Positions 17,639 through 25,809 of a stretch of DNA of 64,000 nucleotides are shown here, piece by piece. Numbering within the stretch: position 1 is the first letter of the stretch; each line of letters opens with the position of its first letter. Both the position numbers and the translations under genes were made by a program. The stretch is taken from the NCBI RefSeq assembly GCF_008710275.1, contig NZ_VYQE01000005.1, positions 124,001 through 188,000 on the forward strand, written 5' to 3'. The notes under the pieces are model-generated. The model saw nothing but the letters and a program-made list of their open reading frames with translations. It did not search any database and was not told where the DNA came from. The stretch comes from Histidinibacterium aquaticum (GTDB lineage Bacteria > Pseudomonadota > Alphaproteobacteria > Rhodobacterales > Rhodobacteraceae).

Positions 17639-18223
17639 ATGACGGATGTCGAGACGGTAAAGGGCGTGGGCAAGGTCCTCGCGGGCCATTTGCGCCAGAA
17701 GGGGATCGGATCGGCTGAGTCGCTTGCGGCGAGCTCGCCCGAGGACCTGGCCGAGGTGCCCGGGATCGGGGCCGAGCGCGCGGCGCGGCTCATCGCCGAG
17801 GCCCGTACGATGACCGGGGGCGGTGCCCCGGCCGAACCGGAAGCGGACGCGGTGCCCCCCGACGCGGCGCCCGCGCCCTCCATCGACGCCGGACCCTCCG
17901 CGCCCCGGGCCAAGGTGAACGGCGCGGCGGGTGGATCGGCGAAGTCCGGGGGGGCGGCCAAGGCGAAGGGCGGCGGCTCCGGCAAGGCCTCAGCGAAGTC
18001 TGGGACCAAGGCGTCGGGCAAGTCCGGGACCAAGGGCTCCGGCGGGAAGGGAGAGACCAAGGTTGCCGATACCCTCGCCGGCTACGAGGAGGCGGCCCGC
18101 AAGGCGTTCAAGAAGCAGGCCCGTACCCTCAAGAAGGCGCGGACGCGGCTCGAGGCGGCCCTGAACGACCTGCGCAAGGCGGCCTCGGAAAAGGCCAAGG
18201 CGCGGAAGAAGACCAAGAAGTGA
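17639..18223 (+). CDS. Helix-hairpin-helix protein with Lys/Ala/Gly-rich tail
   Basis: A 194-residue protein in three parts. Residues 1-55 form tandem helix-hairpin-helix motifs (VKGVGKVLAGHL; VPGIGAERAARLIAEA). Residues 60-135 are low-complexity, rich in Ala, Gly, Ser and Lys, with repeated KSGTKASGKSGTK-like units. The C-terminal 55 residues are a strongly basic helix (FKKQARTLKKARTRLEAAL, ending KKTKK). DNA binding is likely; the tail resembles histone H1-like bacterial proteins. A good GGAAGGAAG ribosome site precedes the ATG. It is 55 bases after the ThDP gene. The function is otherwise unknown. Confidence 0.75.
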   Translation: MTDVETVKGVGKVLAGHLRQKGIGSAESLAASSPEDLAEVPGIGAERAARLIAEARTMTGGGAPAEPEADAVPPDAAPAPSIDAGPSAPRAKVNGAAGGSAKSGGAAKAKGGGSGKASAKSGTKASGKSGTKGSGGKGETKVADTLAGYEEAARKAFKKQARTLKKARTRLEAALNDLRKAASEKAKARKKTKK

Positions 18224-18246
18224 CGCGCGCCGTCAGAGGGCGCGCG
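18224..18246. terminator. Hairpin between convergent genes
   Basis: A perfect 8-bp stem CGCGCGCC / GGCGCGCG with a 7-base loop lies directly after the stop of the HhH protein and covers the stop codon of hemN. There is no T-run, so it is a candidate bidirectional terminator rather than a proven one. Confidence 0.45.
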
Positions 18247-19588
18247 AGTGCGCTCCCTCGGGCATGACGTAGGCATCGAGCGCGTTGGCCACGAGGCGCG
18301 CGACGAGAACCTCGTCCCGGAGGATGCGCAGCCGACCGGTTGTGACCGAGACGTGGTCGGGGAAACGTTCGGCCACCGGTGCGGCGAGCCTCTCGAGACG
18401 GGCGGCCGGCACACCGAGATCGGTGGCGAGCCGCGCGATATCGACCTCGAAGCGGCACATGATCTCCTCGATCATGGCGCCGCGCAGGCGGTCCTCTTCG
18501 GTAAAGGCATGTCCGCGGGCGATGGCGAGACCTTCCTCGCCGATGGCCTTGGCGTAGGCGGCGGAGGTCGGCTGATTCTGGGCGTAACCCTCAGCGTAAC
18601 GGGAGATCGCCGAGGCGCCGACGCCGACCAGGGTCGTGGAGGTATCGTCGGTGTAGCCCTGAAAGTTCCGGCGGAGGCGGCCCGCGACGGCGGCCTGTGC
18701 GAGGCTGTCGCCGGGGCGGGCGAAATGGTCGATGCCGATCATCCGGTAGCCGTCGTAGACCAGCAGGTGACGGGCCGTGTCGAAGAGGTCGAGACGGGTT
18801 TCCGGTCCGGGGAGCGCCTCCGTGGGAATCAGCTGCTGGCGCTTGGCCATCCAGGGCACATGGGCATAGCCGAAGAGCGCCACGCGGTCGGGCTCCAACG
18901 CCATGACCCGCTGGATCGACCCCGCGAGGCGGGCGCGAGACTGGTGGGGCAGGCCGTAGAGCACGTCCATGTTGAGCGAGCGCACCCCGGCGGCCCGGAT
19001 CATCCCGACGACGTCGCGGGTGAGGTCGTAGGGCTGGTGGCGTCCGATGGCGGCCTGAACCTCGGGGTCGAAGTCCTGCACGCCGATCGAGGCGCGGGTC
19101 ATGCCGGCGCCGGCGAGGACGGCGAGACGGGCCTCGTCGATTTCGGTGGGGTCGATCTCGACCGAGAACTCGGCGTCGCGGGCCCAGGGGCGGAGGCCGT
19201 GCAGCGCATCGCAGAGCTCGCTCAGCAGGTCGGGGGGCAGGATCGTGGGGGTGCCGCCGCCGAGGTGGATGTGGCCCAGCGTGACCCCGGCGGGCAGCCT
19301 CTCGGAGACGCGCGCGAGTTCTTCGAGCACGAGGTCGAGGTAGCCGCGCAGCGGGCGGTTCGTGGAGGTGCCCTGCGTTCGGCAGGCGCAGAACCAGCAG
19401 AGGTTGCGGCAGTACGGGACATGGACGTAGAGCGAGACGGGGTGGTCCGTCGGCACCGCGGCCATCCAGCCGGACACGGTCTGCCCGGTCACGCCGCCGG
19501 CGAAGTGATTTGCGGGCGGATATGAGGTATACCGGGGGACGCGGGCATCGAGCAGCCCGATTTGACGCAGCGGTTCGAGGGAGTTCAT
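18233..19588 (-). CDS. hemN: Oxygen-independent coproporphyrinogen III oxidase
   Basis: A 451-residue radical-SAM enzyme that converts coproporphyrinogen III to protoporphyrinogen IX without oxygen. The cluster motif is C60-x3-C64-x2-C67 followed by C69, as in true HemN. HLGGGTPT, a SAM-binding glycine motif, and SIGVQDF follow, with the HemN C-terminal domain at about 370-451. Length is typical. It is divergent from fnrL with a 68-base gap. I found no convincing FNR box in that gap, although related species regulate hemN by FnrL. It supplies haem for the cbb3 oxidase encoded nearby. Confidence 0.96.
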   Translation of the reverse strand: MNSLEPLRQIGLLDARVPRYTSYPPANHFAGGVTGQTVSGWMAAVPTDHPVSLYVHVPYCRNLCWFCACRTQGTSTNRPLRGYLDLVLEELARVSERLPAGVTLGHIHLGGGTPTILPPDLLSELCDALHGLRPWARDAEFSVEIDPTEIDEARLAVLAGAGMTRASIGVQDFDPEVQAAIGRHQPYDLTRDVVGMIRAAGVRSLNMDVLYGLPHQSRARLAGSIQRVMALEPDRVALFGYAHVPWMAKRQQLIPTEALPGPETRLDLFDTARHLLVYDGYRMIGIDHFARPGDSLAQAAVAGRLRRNFQGYTDDTSTTLVGVGASAISRYAEGYAQNQPTSAAYAKAIGEEGLAIARGHAFTEEDRLRGAMIEEIMCRFEVDIARLATDLGVPAARLERLAAPVAERFPDHVSVTTGRLRILRDEVLVARLVANALDAYVMPEGAHSRAL

Positions 19589-19656
19589 CTTTCGCCCTTC
19601 CTTCGGATATGGCAGGCAAGAGTAGGTATTGACCCGGAGACGAGGAGGGTCGTCGC

Positions 19657-20388
19657 ATGATGGACACGACTGTCAGGCAAAGCTGCGACTCCTGCCCGAT
19701 CCGCCACCGCGCGGTCTGTGCGCGGTGCGAGTCGGACGAGCTTCAGGAGCTTGAGCGTATCAAGTACTACCGCACCCACGAGGCGGGGCATCCGATCTGC
19801 TGGGCCGGCGACGACATGACCTTCGTCGCCTCGGTGGTGAAGGGCGCGGCGACGCTCAGCCAGACGATGGAGGACGGGCGCACGCAGATGGTGGGCCTGC
19901 TGCTGCCGTCGGATTTCATCGGCCGGCCGGGCCGGACGACCATGGCCTACGATGTGACCGCGGCGAGCGACGTGACGCTGTGCTGCTTCCGCCGCAAGCC
20001 CTTCGAGAAGATGCTGGCGACGACGCCGCACATCGGCGAACGGCTGCTCGACATGACGCTCGACGAACTGGACGCCGCGCGGGAATGGATGCTGATCCTC
20101 GGCCGCAAGACCGCACGCGAGAAGATCGCGAGCCTGCTGTCCATCGTCGCCCGGCGCGAGCTGGCCATCGGCATGGGCTTCACCGGGGCCTCCAAGGGCA
20201 TGACGATCGACCTGCCGCTGACGCGGGAAGCGATGGCCGATTACCTCGGCCTCACGCTCGAAACCGTCAGCCGGCAGATCAGCGCGCTCAAGCGCGAGGG
20301 CATCATCGTTCTGCACGGCAAGCGGCAGATCGAGATTCCCGACATGGCCGCGCTGATGCGCCAGACCGGCGACGAGGTCACCGCCTGA
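19657..20388 (+). CDS. fnrL: FnrL, oxygen-sensing Crp/Fnr transcription regulator
   Basis: A 243-residue activator. The N-terminal cysteines C10, C13, C21 and C24, with C48 and C109/C110 further on, supply candidate [4Fe-4S] ligands. A cyclic-nucleotide-like beta roll spans about 30-140, and the C-terminal winged helix contains LGLTLETVSRQISAL, whose E-x2-SR pattern is the FNR recognition helix that reads TTGAT half-sites. Two matching boxes lie in front of ccoN and ccoG in this window. GAGGAGGG lies eight bases before the ATG at 19657; a second ATG follows immediately. Confidence 0.94.
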   Translation: MMDTTVRQSCDSCPIRHRAVCARCESDELQELERIKYYRTHEAGHPICWAGDDMTFVASVVKGAATLSQTMEDGRTQMVGLLLPSDFIGRPGRTTMAYDVTAASDVTLCCFRRKPFEKMLATTPHIGERLLDMTLDELDAAREWMLILGRKTAREKIASLLSIVARRELAIGMGFTGASKGMTIDLPLTREAMADYLGLTLETVSRQISALKREGIIVLHGKRQIEIPDMAALMRQTGDEVTA

Positions 20389-20412
20389 GGACTGCCCGGG
20401 CCCGTTCATGGA

Positions 20413-21252
20413 TCAGTGCGCCATGAGCAGGGGCAGCGCGGCCTCCTCGAGCATGTGACGGGTCGGCCCGCCGAAGAGGGCTTCGCGCATCCGTGAATGG
20501 CCGTAGCCGCCCATGACGAAGAGGTTGATCTCCTTGTCGGCAGCGAAGCGCAGCAGCGCGTCGGCGATCCGCGTGGTCGTGCGCGAGAGAATCGTGATCT
20601 CGGTGTGGATGCCGTGGCGGGCAAGCATCTGGGCGACCACGCCACCCGGGTCCGACCTGTCGGGCGAATGCGCAGGCGGATCGACGATGACGATCTGCAC
20701 GAGCTCGGTTCCCATCAGGAGCGGAAGGGCGGCGCGAATGGCGGCCAGACTTTCATCGCTGTCGTCCCAGGCGACCGCGACGCGCTTGGGGGCGGTGATC
20801 GCGTCGACGCCGGGGGGCACGACGAGGCAGGGGACGCCACGCTGGAAGAGCGCGGCTTCGAGAACCTGCGCGTGCAGCGGCCCGGCGCCGTCGCCGTAGG
20901 GTCGGCGCGCGACCACGAGGTCCGAGTAGCGCAGCATCCGGCCGAGACCGCCGTCGATCCCGAGACGCGGAAGCACGACCGGTTCGGTCCCGTAGCGGAC
21001 GCGGCCCGGCGGCAGTTCCCGGTCGGCCCAGGCGCAGAGGTCGGCCGCACGCTCCCGCGCCTCGGCGAGCCCGCTTTCCAGGACGACCGCCGCGGCCCCT
21101 GCGGGCATCGGCTCGTACCGGGTCGGGTCGATGGCCAGACCGAAGACGTCGAGATGCGCCTCGAGCGTCTCCGCGAGGGACAGTGCGGCGTGCAGGGTGT
21201 CGCGGTCACTCTGCCGATCGGTCACCACGGTCGAGATCGTCTTGTACGACAT
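20413..21252 (-). CDS. Universal stress protein with two Usp domains
   Basis: A 279-residue soluble protein with two UspA-type domains (about 1-145 and 150-279). The second domain ends with the ATP-binding pattern GGYGHSRMREALFGG-PT (G-x2-G-x9-G-S/T-like); the first is degenerate. Such proteins respond to energy or oxygen stress. It is divergent from ccoN and shares the intergenic region that holds an FNR box (21333-21346, about 81-94 bases upstream of this start), so joint FnrL control is possible. The family is secure and the role general. Confidence 0.88.
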   Translation of the reverse strand: MSYKTISTVVTDRQSDRDTLHAALSLAETLEAHLDVFGLAIDPTRYEPMPAGAAAVVLESGLAEARERAADLCAWADRELPPGRVRYGTEPVVLPRLGIDGGLGRMLRYSDLVVARRPYGDGAGPLHAQVLEAALFQRGVPCLVVPPGVDAITAPKRVAVAWDDSDESLAAIRAALPLLMGTELVQIVIVDPPAHSPDRSDPGGVVAQMLARHGIHTEITILSRTTTRIADALLRFAADKEINLFVMGGYGHSRMREALFGGPTRHMLEEAALPLLMAH

Positions 21253-21332
21253 GGCATGTCCTTTCCCCTTCCGCGGCGCTCGCTGGCCGCATCCTCCGCG
21301 GTGACAGGTGCCAGCGGGTGCGGCGAAAATCC

Positions 21333-21346
21333 TTGACCTGAATCAA
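21333..21346. promoter_or_regulatory. FNR box upstream of ccoNOQP
   Basis: TTGACCTGAATCAA matches the FNR/FnrL consensus TTGAT-N4-ATCAA with one mismatch. It lies 87 bases before the ccoN start, in the gap shared with the divergent universal stress gene. The identical 14-mer occurs before ccoG. Confidence 0.9.
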
Positions 21347-21432
21347 GGCGGCCGACTCGCCGCGGTGAGAGACCCCCTTCACGAGAGAGAGCCCGGCGGA
21401 CCGTGTCCGGGCCGAAAAAGGGGACACACGTC

Positions 21433-23034
21433 ATGTGGGATTGGTTCAAGTTGGCGATCCTGGGCATCGTCGTCCTGGTCGCGGCCCTTGCCGCGAACTG
21501 GGCGCGCGACCTAGCCTACCAGGTTCATGCCTTGATCGTCTTCGCCGTCGCCGCCGGCCTGTTCATCTGGACAGTCCGCGGGCTCGACGAGGAAAAGCCG
21601 CCGGCGCCGACCGGCTACAGCGACGGCGTCGTGCGCGCCGGCGTCATCGCCACCGCCTTCTGGGGGGTCGTGGGCTTCCTGGTGGGCGTCTTCATCGCCT
21701 TCCAGCTGGCCTTTCCGGTGCTGAACTTCGAGTGGGCCGAGGGCTACGCCAACTTCGGACGCCTGCGGCCGCTGCACACTTCGGCGGTCATCTTCGCCTT
21801 CGGCGGCAACGCCCTGATCTGCACCTCGTTCTACATCGTGCAGCGGACCACTGCGGCGCGGCTCTGGGGCGGCAACGCGGCCTGGTTCGTGTTCTGGGGC
21901 TACAACCTGTTCATCGTGCTGGCGGCGACCGGCTACCTGCTGGGCGCGACCCAGTCGAAGGAATACGCCGAGCCCGAGTGGTACGTCGATCTCTGGCTCA
22001 CGGTCGTCTGGGTCGTCTACCTGCTGATCTACCTCGGCACGATCATGCGGCGCAAAGAGCCCCACATCTACGTCGCCAACTGGTTCTTCCTGTCCTTCAT
22101 CGTCACCGTCGCCATGCTCCACGTGGTGAACAACCTGAGCCTGCCGGTCTCGATCTGGGGCTCGCGCTCGGTCACGGCCTTCGCCGGCGTGCAGGATGCG
22201 ATGACCCAGTGGTGGTACGGCCACAACGCCGTGGGCTTCTTCCTGACGGCGGGCTTCCTCGGGATGATGTACTACTTTGTACCGAAGCAGGCCGAGCGGC
22301 CGATCTTCAGCTACAAGCTGTCGATCATCCACTTCTGGGCGCTGATCTTCCTCTACATCTGGGCCGGTCCGCACCACCTGCACTACACCGCGCTTCCCGA
22401 CTGGGCCTCGACGCTCGGCATGGTGTTCTCGGTGGTCCTGTGGATGCCCAGCTGGGGCGGCATGATCAACGGCCTGATGACCCTGCAGGGGGCCTGGGAC
22501 AAGATCCGCACCGACCCGATCATCCGGATGATGGTCATCAGCCTCGGTTTCTACGGCATGTCGACCTTCGAGGGCCCGATGATGTCGATCCGGGCGGTGA
22601 ACTCGCTGTCGCATTACACCGACTGGACGATCGGCCACGTGCACTCCGGCGCGCTTGGCTGGAACGGGATGATCACCTTCGCGGCGCTCTACTTCCTCAC
22701 GCCGCGCCTGTGGAACCGCGAGCGTCTCTACTCGAACGTGCTGATCTCCTGGCACTTCTGGCTCGCGACCATCGGGATCGTTCTCTACGCGGCCTCGATG
22801 TGGGTGACGGGCATCATGGAAGGCCTGATGTGGCGCGAAGTCGACGCGCAGGGCTTCCTGGTGAACTCCTTCGCCGACACCGTCGACGCCAAGTTCCCGA
22901 TGTACATCGTCCGCGGCCTGGGCGGGGTCATGTACCTCTCCGGTGCGCTCATCATGTGCTACAACCTCTGGATGACCGTCCGGCGGGCGCCTGCGAAGCA
23001 GCCCCTTGCCGCCACGGCCGTCGCCGCCGAGTGA
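21433..23034 (+). CDS. ccoN: cbb3-type cytochrome c oxidase subunit I
   Basis: A 533-residue polytopic membrane protein, the catalytic haem-copper subunit of the high-affinity cbb3 oxidase that reduces O2 and pumps protons. Haem and Cu-B ligand regions are visible: [42 protein letters not shown] and [14 protein letters not shown] chose the ATG at 21433 (MWDWFKL); a GTG at 21403 would add ten residues. AAAAAGGGG precedes the ATG by nine bases. It is the first gene of the ccoNOQP operon, with an FNR box upstream. Confidence 0.97.
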   Translation: MWDWFKLAILGIVVLVAALAANWARDLAYQVHALIVFAVAAGLFIWTVRGLDEEKPPAPTGYSDGVVRAGVIATAFWGVVGFLVGVFIAFQLAFPVLNFEWAEGYANFGRLRPLHTSAVIFAFGGNALICTSFYIVQRTTAARLWGGNAAWFVFWGYNLFIVLAATGYLLGATQSKEYAEPEWYVDLWLTVVWVVYLLIYLGTIMRRKEPHIYVANWFFLSFIVTVAMLHVVNNLSLPVSIWGSRSVTAFAGVQDAMTQWWYGHNAVGFFLTAGFLGMMYYFVPKQAERPIFSYKLSIIHFWALIFLYIWAGPHHLHYTALPDWASTLGMVFSVVLWMPSWGGMINGLMTLQGAWDKIRTDPIIRMMVISLGFYGMSTFEGPMMSIRAVNSLSHYTDWTIGHVHSGALGWNGMITFAALYFLTPRLWNRERLYSNVLISWHFWLATIGIVLYAASMWVTGIMEGLMWREVDAQGFLVNSFADTVDAKFPMYIVRGLGGVMYLSGALIMCYNLWMTVRRAPAKQPLAATAVAAE

Positions 23035-23047
23035 AAGGGGGCGAGAT

Positions 23048-23872
23048 ATGACCGACAAGAACGAAAAGCTGACGGATCCCGACAAGGATCCCAAGGTCGA
23101 CCAGCTGGGTGAAGGCAAGGTCCCGAACGAGCTGCCGCACCACTCCTGGGTCTTCCGCCACCACGGCAAGATCGAGCGCAACGCGACGCTGCTTCTGGGG
23201 CTGAGCCTCGCGGTGGTGACGGTCGGCGGCGTGGTCGAGATCGCCCCGCTCTTCTACCTGGAGAACACGATCGAGGAGGTGGAGGGCATGCGCCCCTACG
23301 CCCCGCTCGAGCTCACGGGTCGGGAGATCTACGTCCGCGAGGGCTGCTACGTCTGTCACAGCCAGATGATCCGGCCGATGCGCGACGAGGTGGAGCGTTA
23401 CGGGCACTACAGCCTCGCGGCGGAGTCGATGTATGACCACCCGTTCCAGTGGGGGTCCAAGCGGACCGGGCCGGACCTGGCCCGTGTGGGCGGACGCTAC
23501 TCGGACGAGTGGCACGTCCTGCACCTGGAGGATCCGCAGGCGGTCGTGCCCGAGTCGGTGATGCCGAAGTACGGGTTCCTCTCCGACCGGCTCATAGACG
23601 GCGAACATGTCGAGGACCTGCTTACCGCGCATGCCGCGGTGGGCGTGCCCTACTCCGAGGAGATGATCGAGAACGCCAGCGCCGACTTCACGGCGCAGGC
23701 CGATCCGCTCTCGGACGGCTACGACGCGCTGCTCGCCCGCTACCCGGGCGCGCAGGTCCGCAACTTCGACGGCCAGCCCGGCATCTCCGAGATGGATGCG
23801 CTGGTCGCCTACCTTCAGATGCTCGGCACGCTGGTCGATTTCTCGACCTTCACGCCCGAGCCCAGCCGCTAA
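23048..23872 (+). CDS. ccoO: cbb3-type cytochrome c oxidase subunit II
   Basis: A 274-residue membrane-anchored monohaem cytochrome c, the electron-entry subunit of the cbb3 oxidase. One transmembrane helix lies at about 46-70 and the haem motif is C100-x2-C103-H104, in [12 protein letters not shown], a hallmark of CcoO. The distal axial Met is probably in SVMPKYGFL. Starts 13 bases after ccoN at an ATG preceded by GGGGGCGAG; an upstream frame extension overlapping ccoN is not supported. Confidence 0.97.
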   Translation: MTDKNEKLTDPDKDPKVDQLGEGKVPNELPHHSWVFRHHGKIERNATLLLGLSLAVVTVGGVVEIAPLFYLENTIEEVEGMRPYAPLELTGREIYVREGCYVCHSQMIRPMRDEVERYGHYSLAAESMYDHPFQWGSKRTGPDLARVGGRYSDEWHVLHLEDPQAVVPESVMPKYGFLSDRLIDGEHVEDLLTAHAAVGVPYSEEMIENASADFTAQADPLSDGYDALLARYPGAQVRNFDGQPGISEMDALVAYLQMLGTLVDFSTFTPEPSR

Positions 23873-23882
23873 GGAGGGCGGG

Positions 23883-24116
23883 ATGAACTATCACATTCTG
23901 CGCGAGATCGCCGACAGCTGGGTTCTGCTCGCGCTCTTCGCCTTCTTCATCGGAGCCGGCCTCTGGGCCTGGCGGCCGGGCTCGCGGGGCCTGCACGCGG
24001 ACGCGGCACAGGTCCCCTTCCGGCACGAGGACGGGCCGCCCTGCGACAAGGGCTGCGAAAGCTGTGCCTGCCGGGCGGACGACCGCTGGGCCTTCGAGAC
24101 GGAGAACGGCAAATGA
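23883..24116 (+). CDS. ccoQ: cbb3 oxidase subunit CcoQ with cysteine-rich tail
   Basis: A 77-residue single-helix membrane protein, a small stabilising subunit of the cbb3 oxidase. The membrane helix is at about 13-30 (WVLLALFAFFIGAGLWAW), followed by the typical RPGS basic turn. The tail is unusual: it holds C54, C58, C61 and C63 in a C-x3-C-x2-C-x-C pattern, suggestive of metal binding, and ends in DDRWAFETENGK. The last four bases overlap the start of ccoP (ATGA), so their translation is coupled. Confidence 0.93.
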   Translation: MNYHILREIADSWVLLALFAFFIGAGLWAWRPGSRGLHADAAQVPFRHEDGPPCDKGCESCACRADDRWAFETENGK

Positions 24117-25039
24117 GCGAGCATGACGATCAGGTCCCCGAGAAGACGGGACACGAGTGGGACGGGATCGAGGAATACGACAACCCGCTCCCGAAGTGGT
24201 GGCTCTGGGTCTTCTACGCCACCGTCGTCTGGGGGATCGGCTACACGATCGCCTACCCGGCCTGGCCCATGGTCGACCGGGCGACAGGTGGTCTCCTGGG
24301 GTACTCGACCCGGGCGCTGGTCGCCGAGGAGATCGCCGAGGTCGAGGCGCGGAACGCCGATCTGAACGAGGCGCTGGCCAACGTCGACCTCGTGGCGCTC
24401 GACGAGACGCCGGAGCTGGAGAGCTACGCGACGAACATGGGGGCGGCCGTCTTCCGGGCGCAGTGCTCCCAGTGTCACGGCTCGGGCGCGGCGGGGGCGA
24501 AGGGCTTCCCGAACCTCGTCGACGACGCCTGGATCTGGGGCGGGCGGATCGAGGAGATCGCCTACACCGTCGCCCACGGCATCCGCAACGAGTCGAGCCC
24601 TGACGCGCGCTGGTCGCAGATGCCGGCCTTCGGCCGCGACGGCATCCTGTCCGACGAGGAGATCGACCAGGTCGTGCAGCACGTCCTCGCGATCTCGGGG
24701 CAGGAGCACGATGCGCAGATGGCCGAGGCGGGGTCGGAGATCTACGCCAGCCAGTGCGCCTCCTGCCACGGCGCGGACGGGCAGGGCAGCCTCGCCCAGA
24801 CCCGAGAGTTCCAGGAGGGCGGCGAGTCCTTCCCCAACGACGAGACCATCGGCGCGCCGAACCTGACCGACGCGATCTGGCTCTATGGCGGGGACGAGGA
24901 AACGCTGACGGAGACAGTCCACAACTCGCGCTTCGGCGTCATGCCGGCCTGGGCGGAGGAATGGCGCCAGCCCGGGCTCAGCCAGGCGGAGATCAACGCG
25001 GTTTCGGCCTACGTGCACCAGCTGGGCGGCGGTCAGTAG
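24113..25039 (+). CDS. ccoP: cbb3-type cytochrome c oxidase subunit III (dihaem)
   Basis: A 308-residue dihaem cytochrome c of the cbb3 oxidase. A transmembrane anchor lies at about 29-50, then two cytochrome c domains with haem motifs C118-x2-C121-H122 and C215-x2-C218-H219. Candidate axial methionines are in SQMPAF and GVMPAW. Its electrons pass to CcoO and on to CcoN. It is the last gene of the operon, closed by a long hairpin at 25049-25079. Confidence 0.97.
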   Translation: MSEHDDQVPEKTGHEWDGIEEYDNPLPKWWLWVFYATVVWGIGYTIAYPAWPMVDRATGGLLGYSTRALVAEEIAEVEARNADLNEALANVDLVALDETPELESYATNMGAAVFRAQCSQCHGSGAAGAKGFPNLVDDAWIWGGRIEEIAYTVAHGIRNESSPDARWSQMPAFGRDGILSDEEIDQVVQHVLAISGQEHDAQMAEAGSEIYASQCASCHGADGQGSLAQTREFQEGGESFPNDETIGAPNLTDAIWLYGGDEETLTETVHNSRFGVMPAWAEEWRQPGLSQAEINAVSAYVHQLGGGQ

Positions 25040-25048
25040 AGCCGCGGA

Positions 25049-25079
25049 GGGGCGGGCCGGCACCTGACCGGCCCGCCCC
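25049..25079. terminator. Strong hairpin between ccoP and the CBS gene
   Basis: A perfect 12-bp stem GGGGCGGGCCGG / CCGGCCCGCCCC with a 7-base loop sits between two convergent stops. There is no T-run on either strand, but the stem is very stable and well placed for bidirectional termination. Confidence 0.6.
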
Positions 25080-25089
25080 GCTGCGCTGG

Positions 25090-25632
25090 TCAGTTGCCGG
25101 CGAGCACCACGATCATGGCGAGGACGTAGATCAGGATCCCGCCGCCGATCAGCACGTAGTGGAAGTTGCTCGACAACTGGGCCCGCGCGATATTGCGCAT
25201 CTGGGCCATCAGGTCGGGCCACGTGTAGCTCACGAAATCGCCCTGGGTGAAGACGGCCTTGATCCGCCCGTTCTCGTCGACGACGGGAAGTCGGCGGAAC
25301 CGCTCGTTCGACATCATCCGCAGCCAGTCCAGCATCTCGTCGGTCTCGCGCGCGAGGCGCGGATCGGTGGTCATGATCTCCGACAGCTTGGTCGAGGTCG
25401 GGTCGAGGCCCTTGCCCACGAGCTTGTTCATAATGTCGCGCTCGGTGACGATGCCGATGACCTTGTCGTCGCCATCGACCACCACGACGCAGCCGTAGCT
25501 CCTGTCGGTCATCGCGGCGACGGCCTCGGAGACGGTCGCGTCGGGTCCGCGGGTCAGGGGCTTGGGCTTGCTGGCATATTCGGGCCGGTCCATCAGGCGG
25601 GAGCCGGCGCGCTGTTCTGCGGTCTGGGCCAC
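25090..25632 (-). CDS. Tail-anchored CBS-domain protein
   Basis: A 180-residue protein with a pair of CBS domains (about 20-75 and 85-140; VIGIVTERDIMNKL and IKAVFTQGDFVSY) and a single C-terminal hydrophobic helix (about 158-178, VLIGGGILIYVLAMIVVLAG). That layout implies a cytoplasmic nucleotide-sensing module anchored in the membrane by its tail. It lies between ccoP and ccoG, and its start is 100 bases from the FNR box that also serves ccoG, so it may be expressed with the oxidase. No enzyme domain is attached; regulation of the oxidase or its copper loading is conjecture. Confidence 0.85.
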   Translation of the reverse strand: MAQTAEQRAGSRLMDRPEYASKPKPLTRGPDATVSEAVAAMTDRSYGCVVVVDGDDKVIGIVTERDIMNKLVGKGLDPTSTKLSEIMTTDPRLARETDEMLDWLRMMSNERFRRLPVVDENGRIKAVFTQGDFVSYTWPDLMAQMRNIARAQLSSNFHYVLIGGGILIYVLAMIVVLAGN

Positions 25633-25731
25633 GTCTGCACCTCTCGTCGTCGTTGAAACTGAGGCAGCGAGCTAGATTTCCCTCGCGGAACGTCAAAGCG
25701 GCGTGTCGATGAATGCCGAAAGCGTGATTGC

Positions 25732-25745
25732 TTGACCTGAATCAA
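25732..25745. promoter_or_regulatory. FNR box upstream of ccoGHIS
   Basis: TTGACCTGAATCAA, identical to the site before ccoN, lies 65 bases before ccoG and 100 bases before the divergent CBS gene start. It matches the FNR consensus with one mismatch. Confidence 0.9.
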
Positions 25746-25809
25746 ACGGTCCCGAGAGGACGGGGCGTAGAAGGGCCCCAGTTTTCACGGTCGTTTTTCT
25801 GGGATTGCC

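Noticed and set aside
14643..17642. A 999-codon open frame on the plus strand spanning the oxidoreductase and ThDP genes
   Set aside because: It is a frame shadow, dominated by Gly/Ala/Arg from GC-rich codons. The real genes in other frames have motifs, starts and ribosome sites.
19589..19656. FNR box in the hemN-fnrL gap
   Set aside because: Only a TTGAC half-site (19629 region) is present with no matching ATCAA at the right distance.
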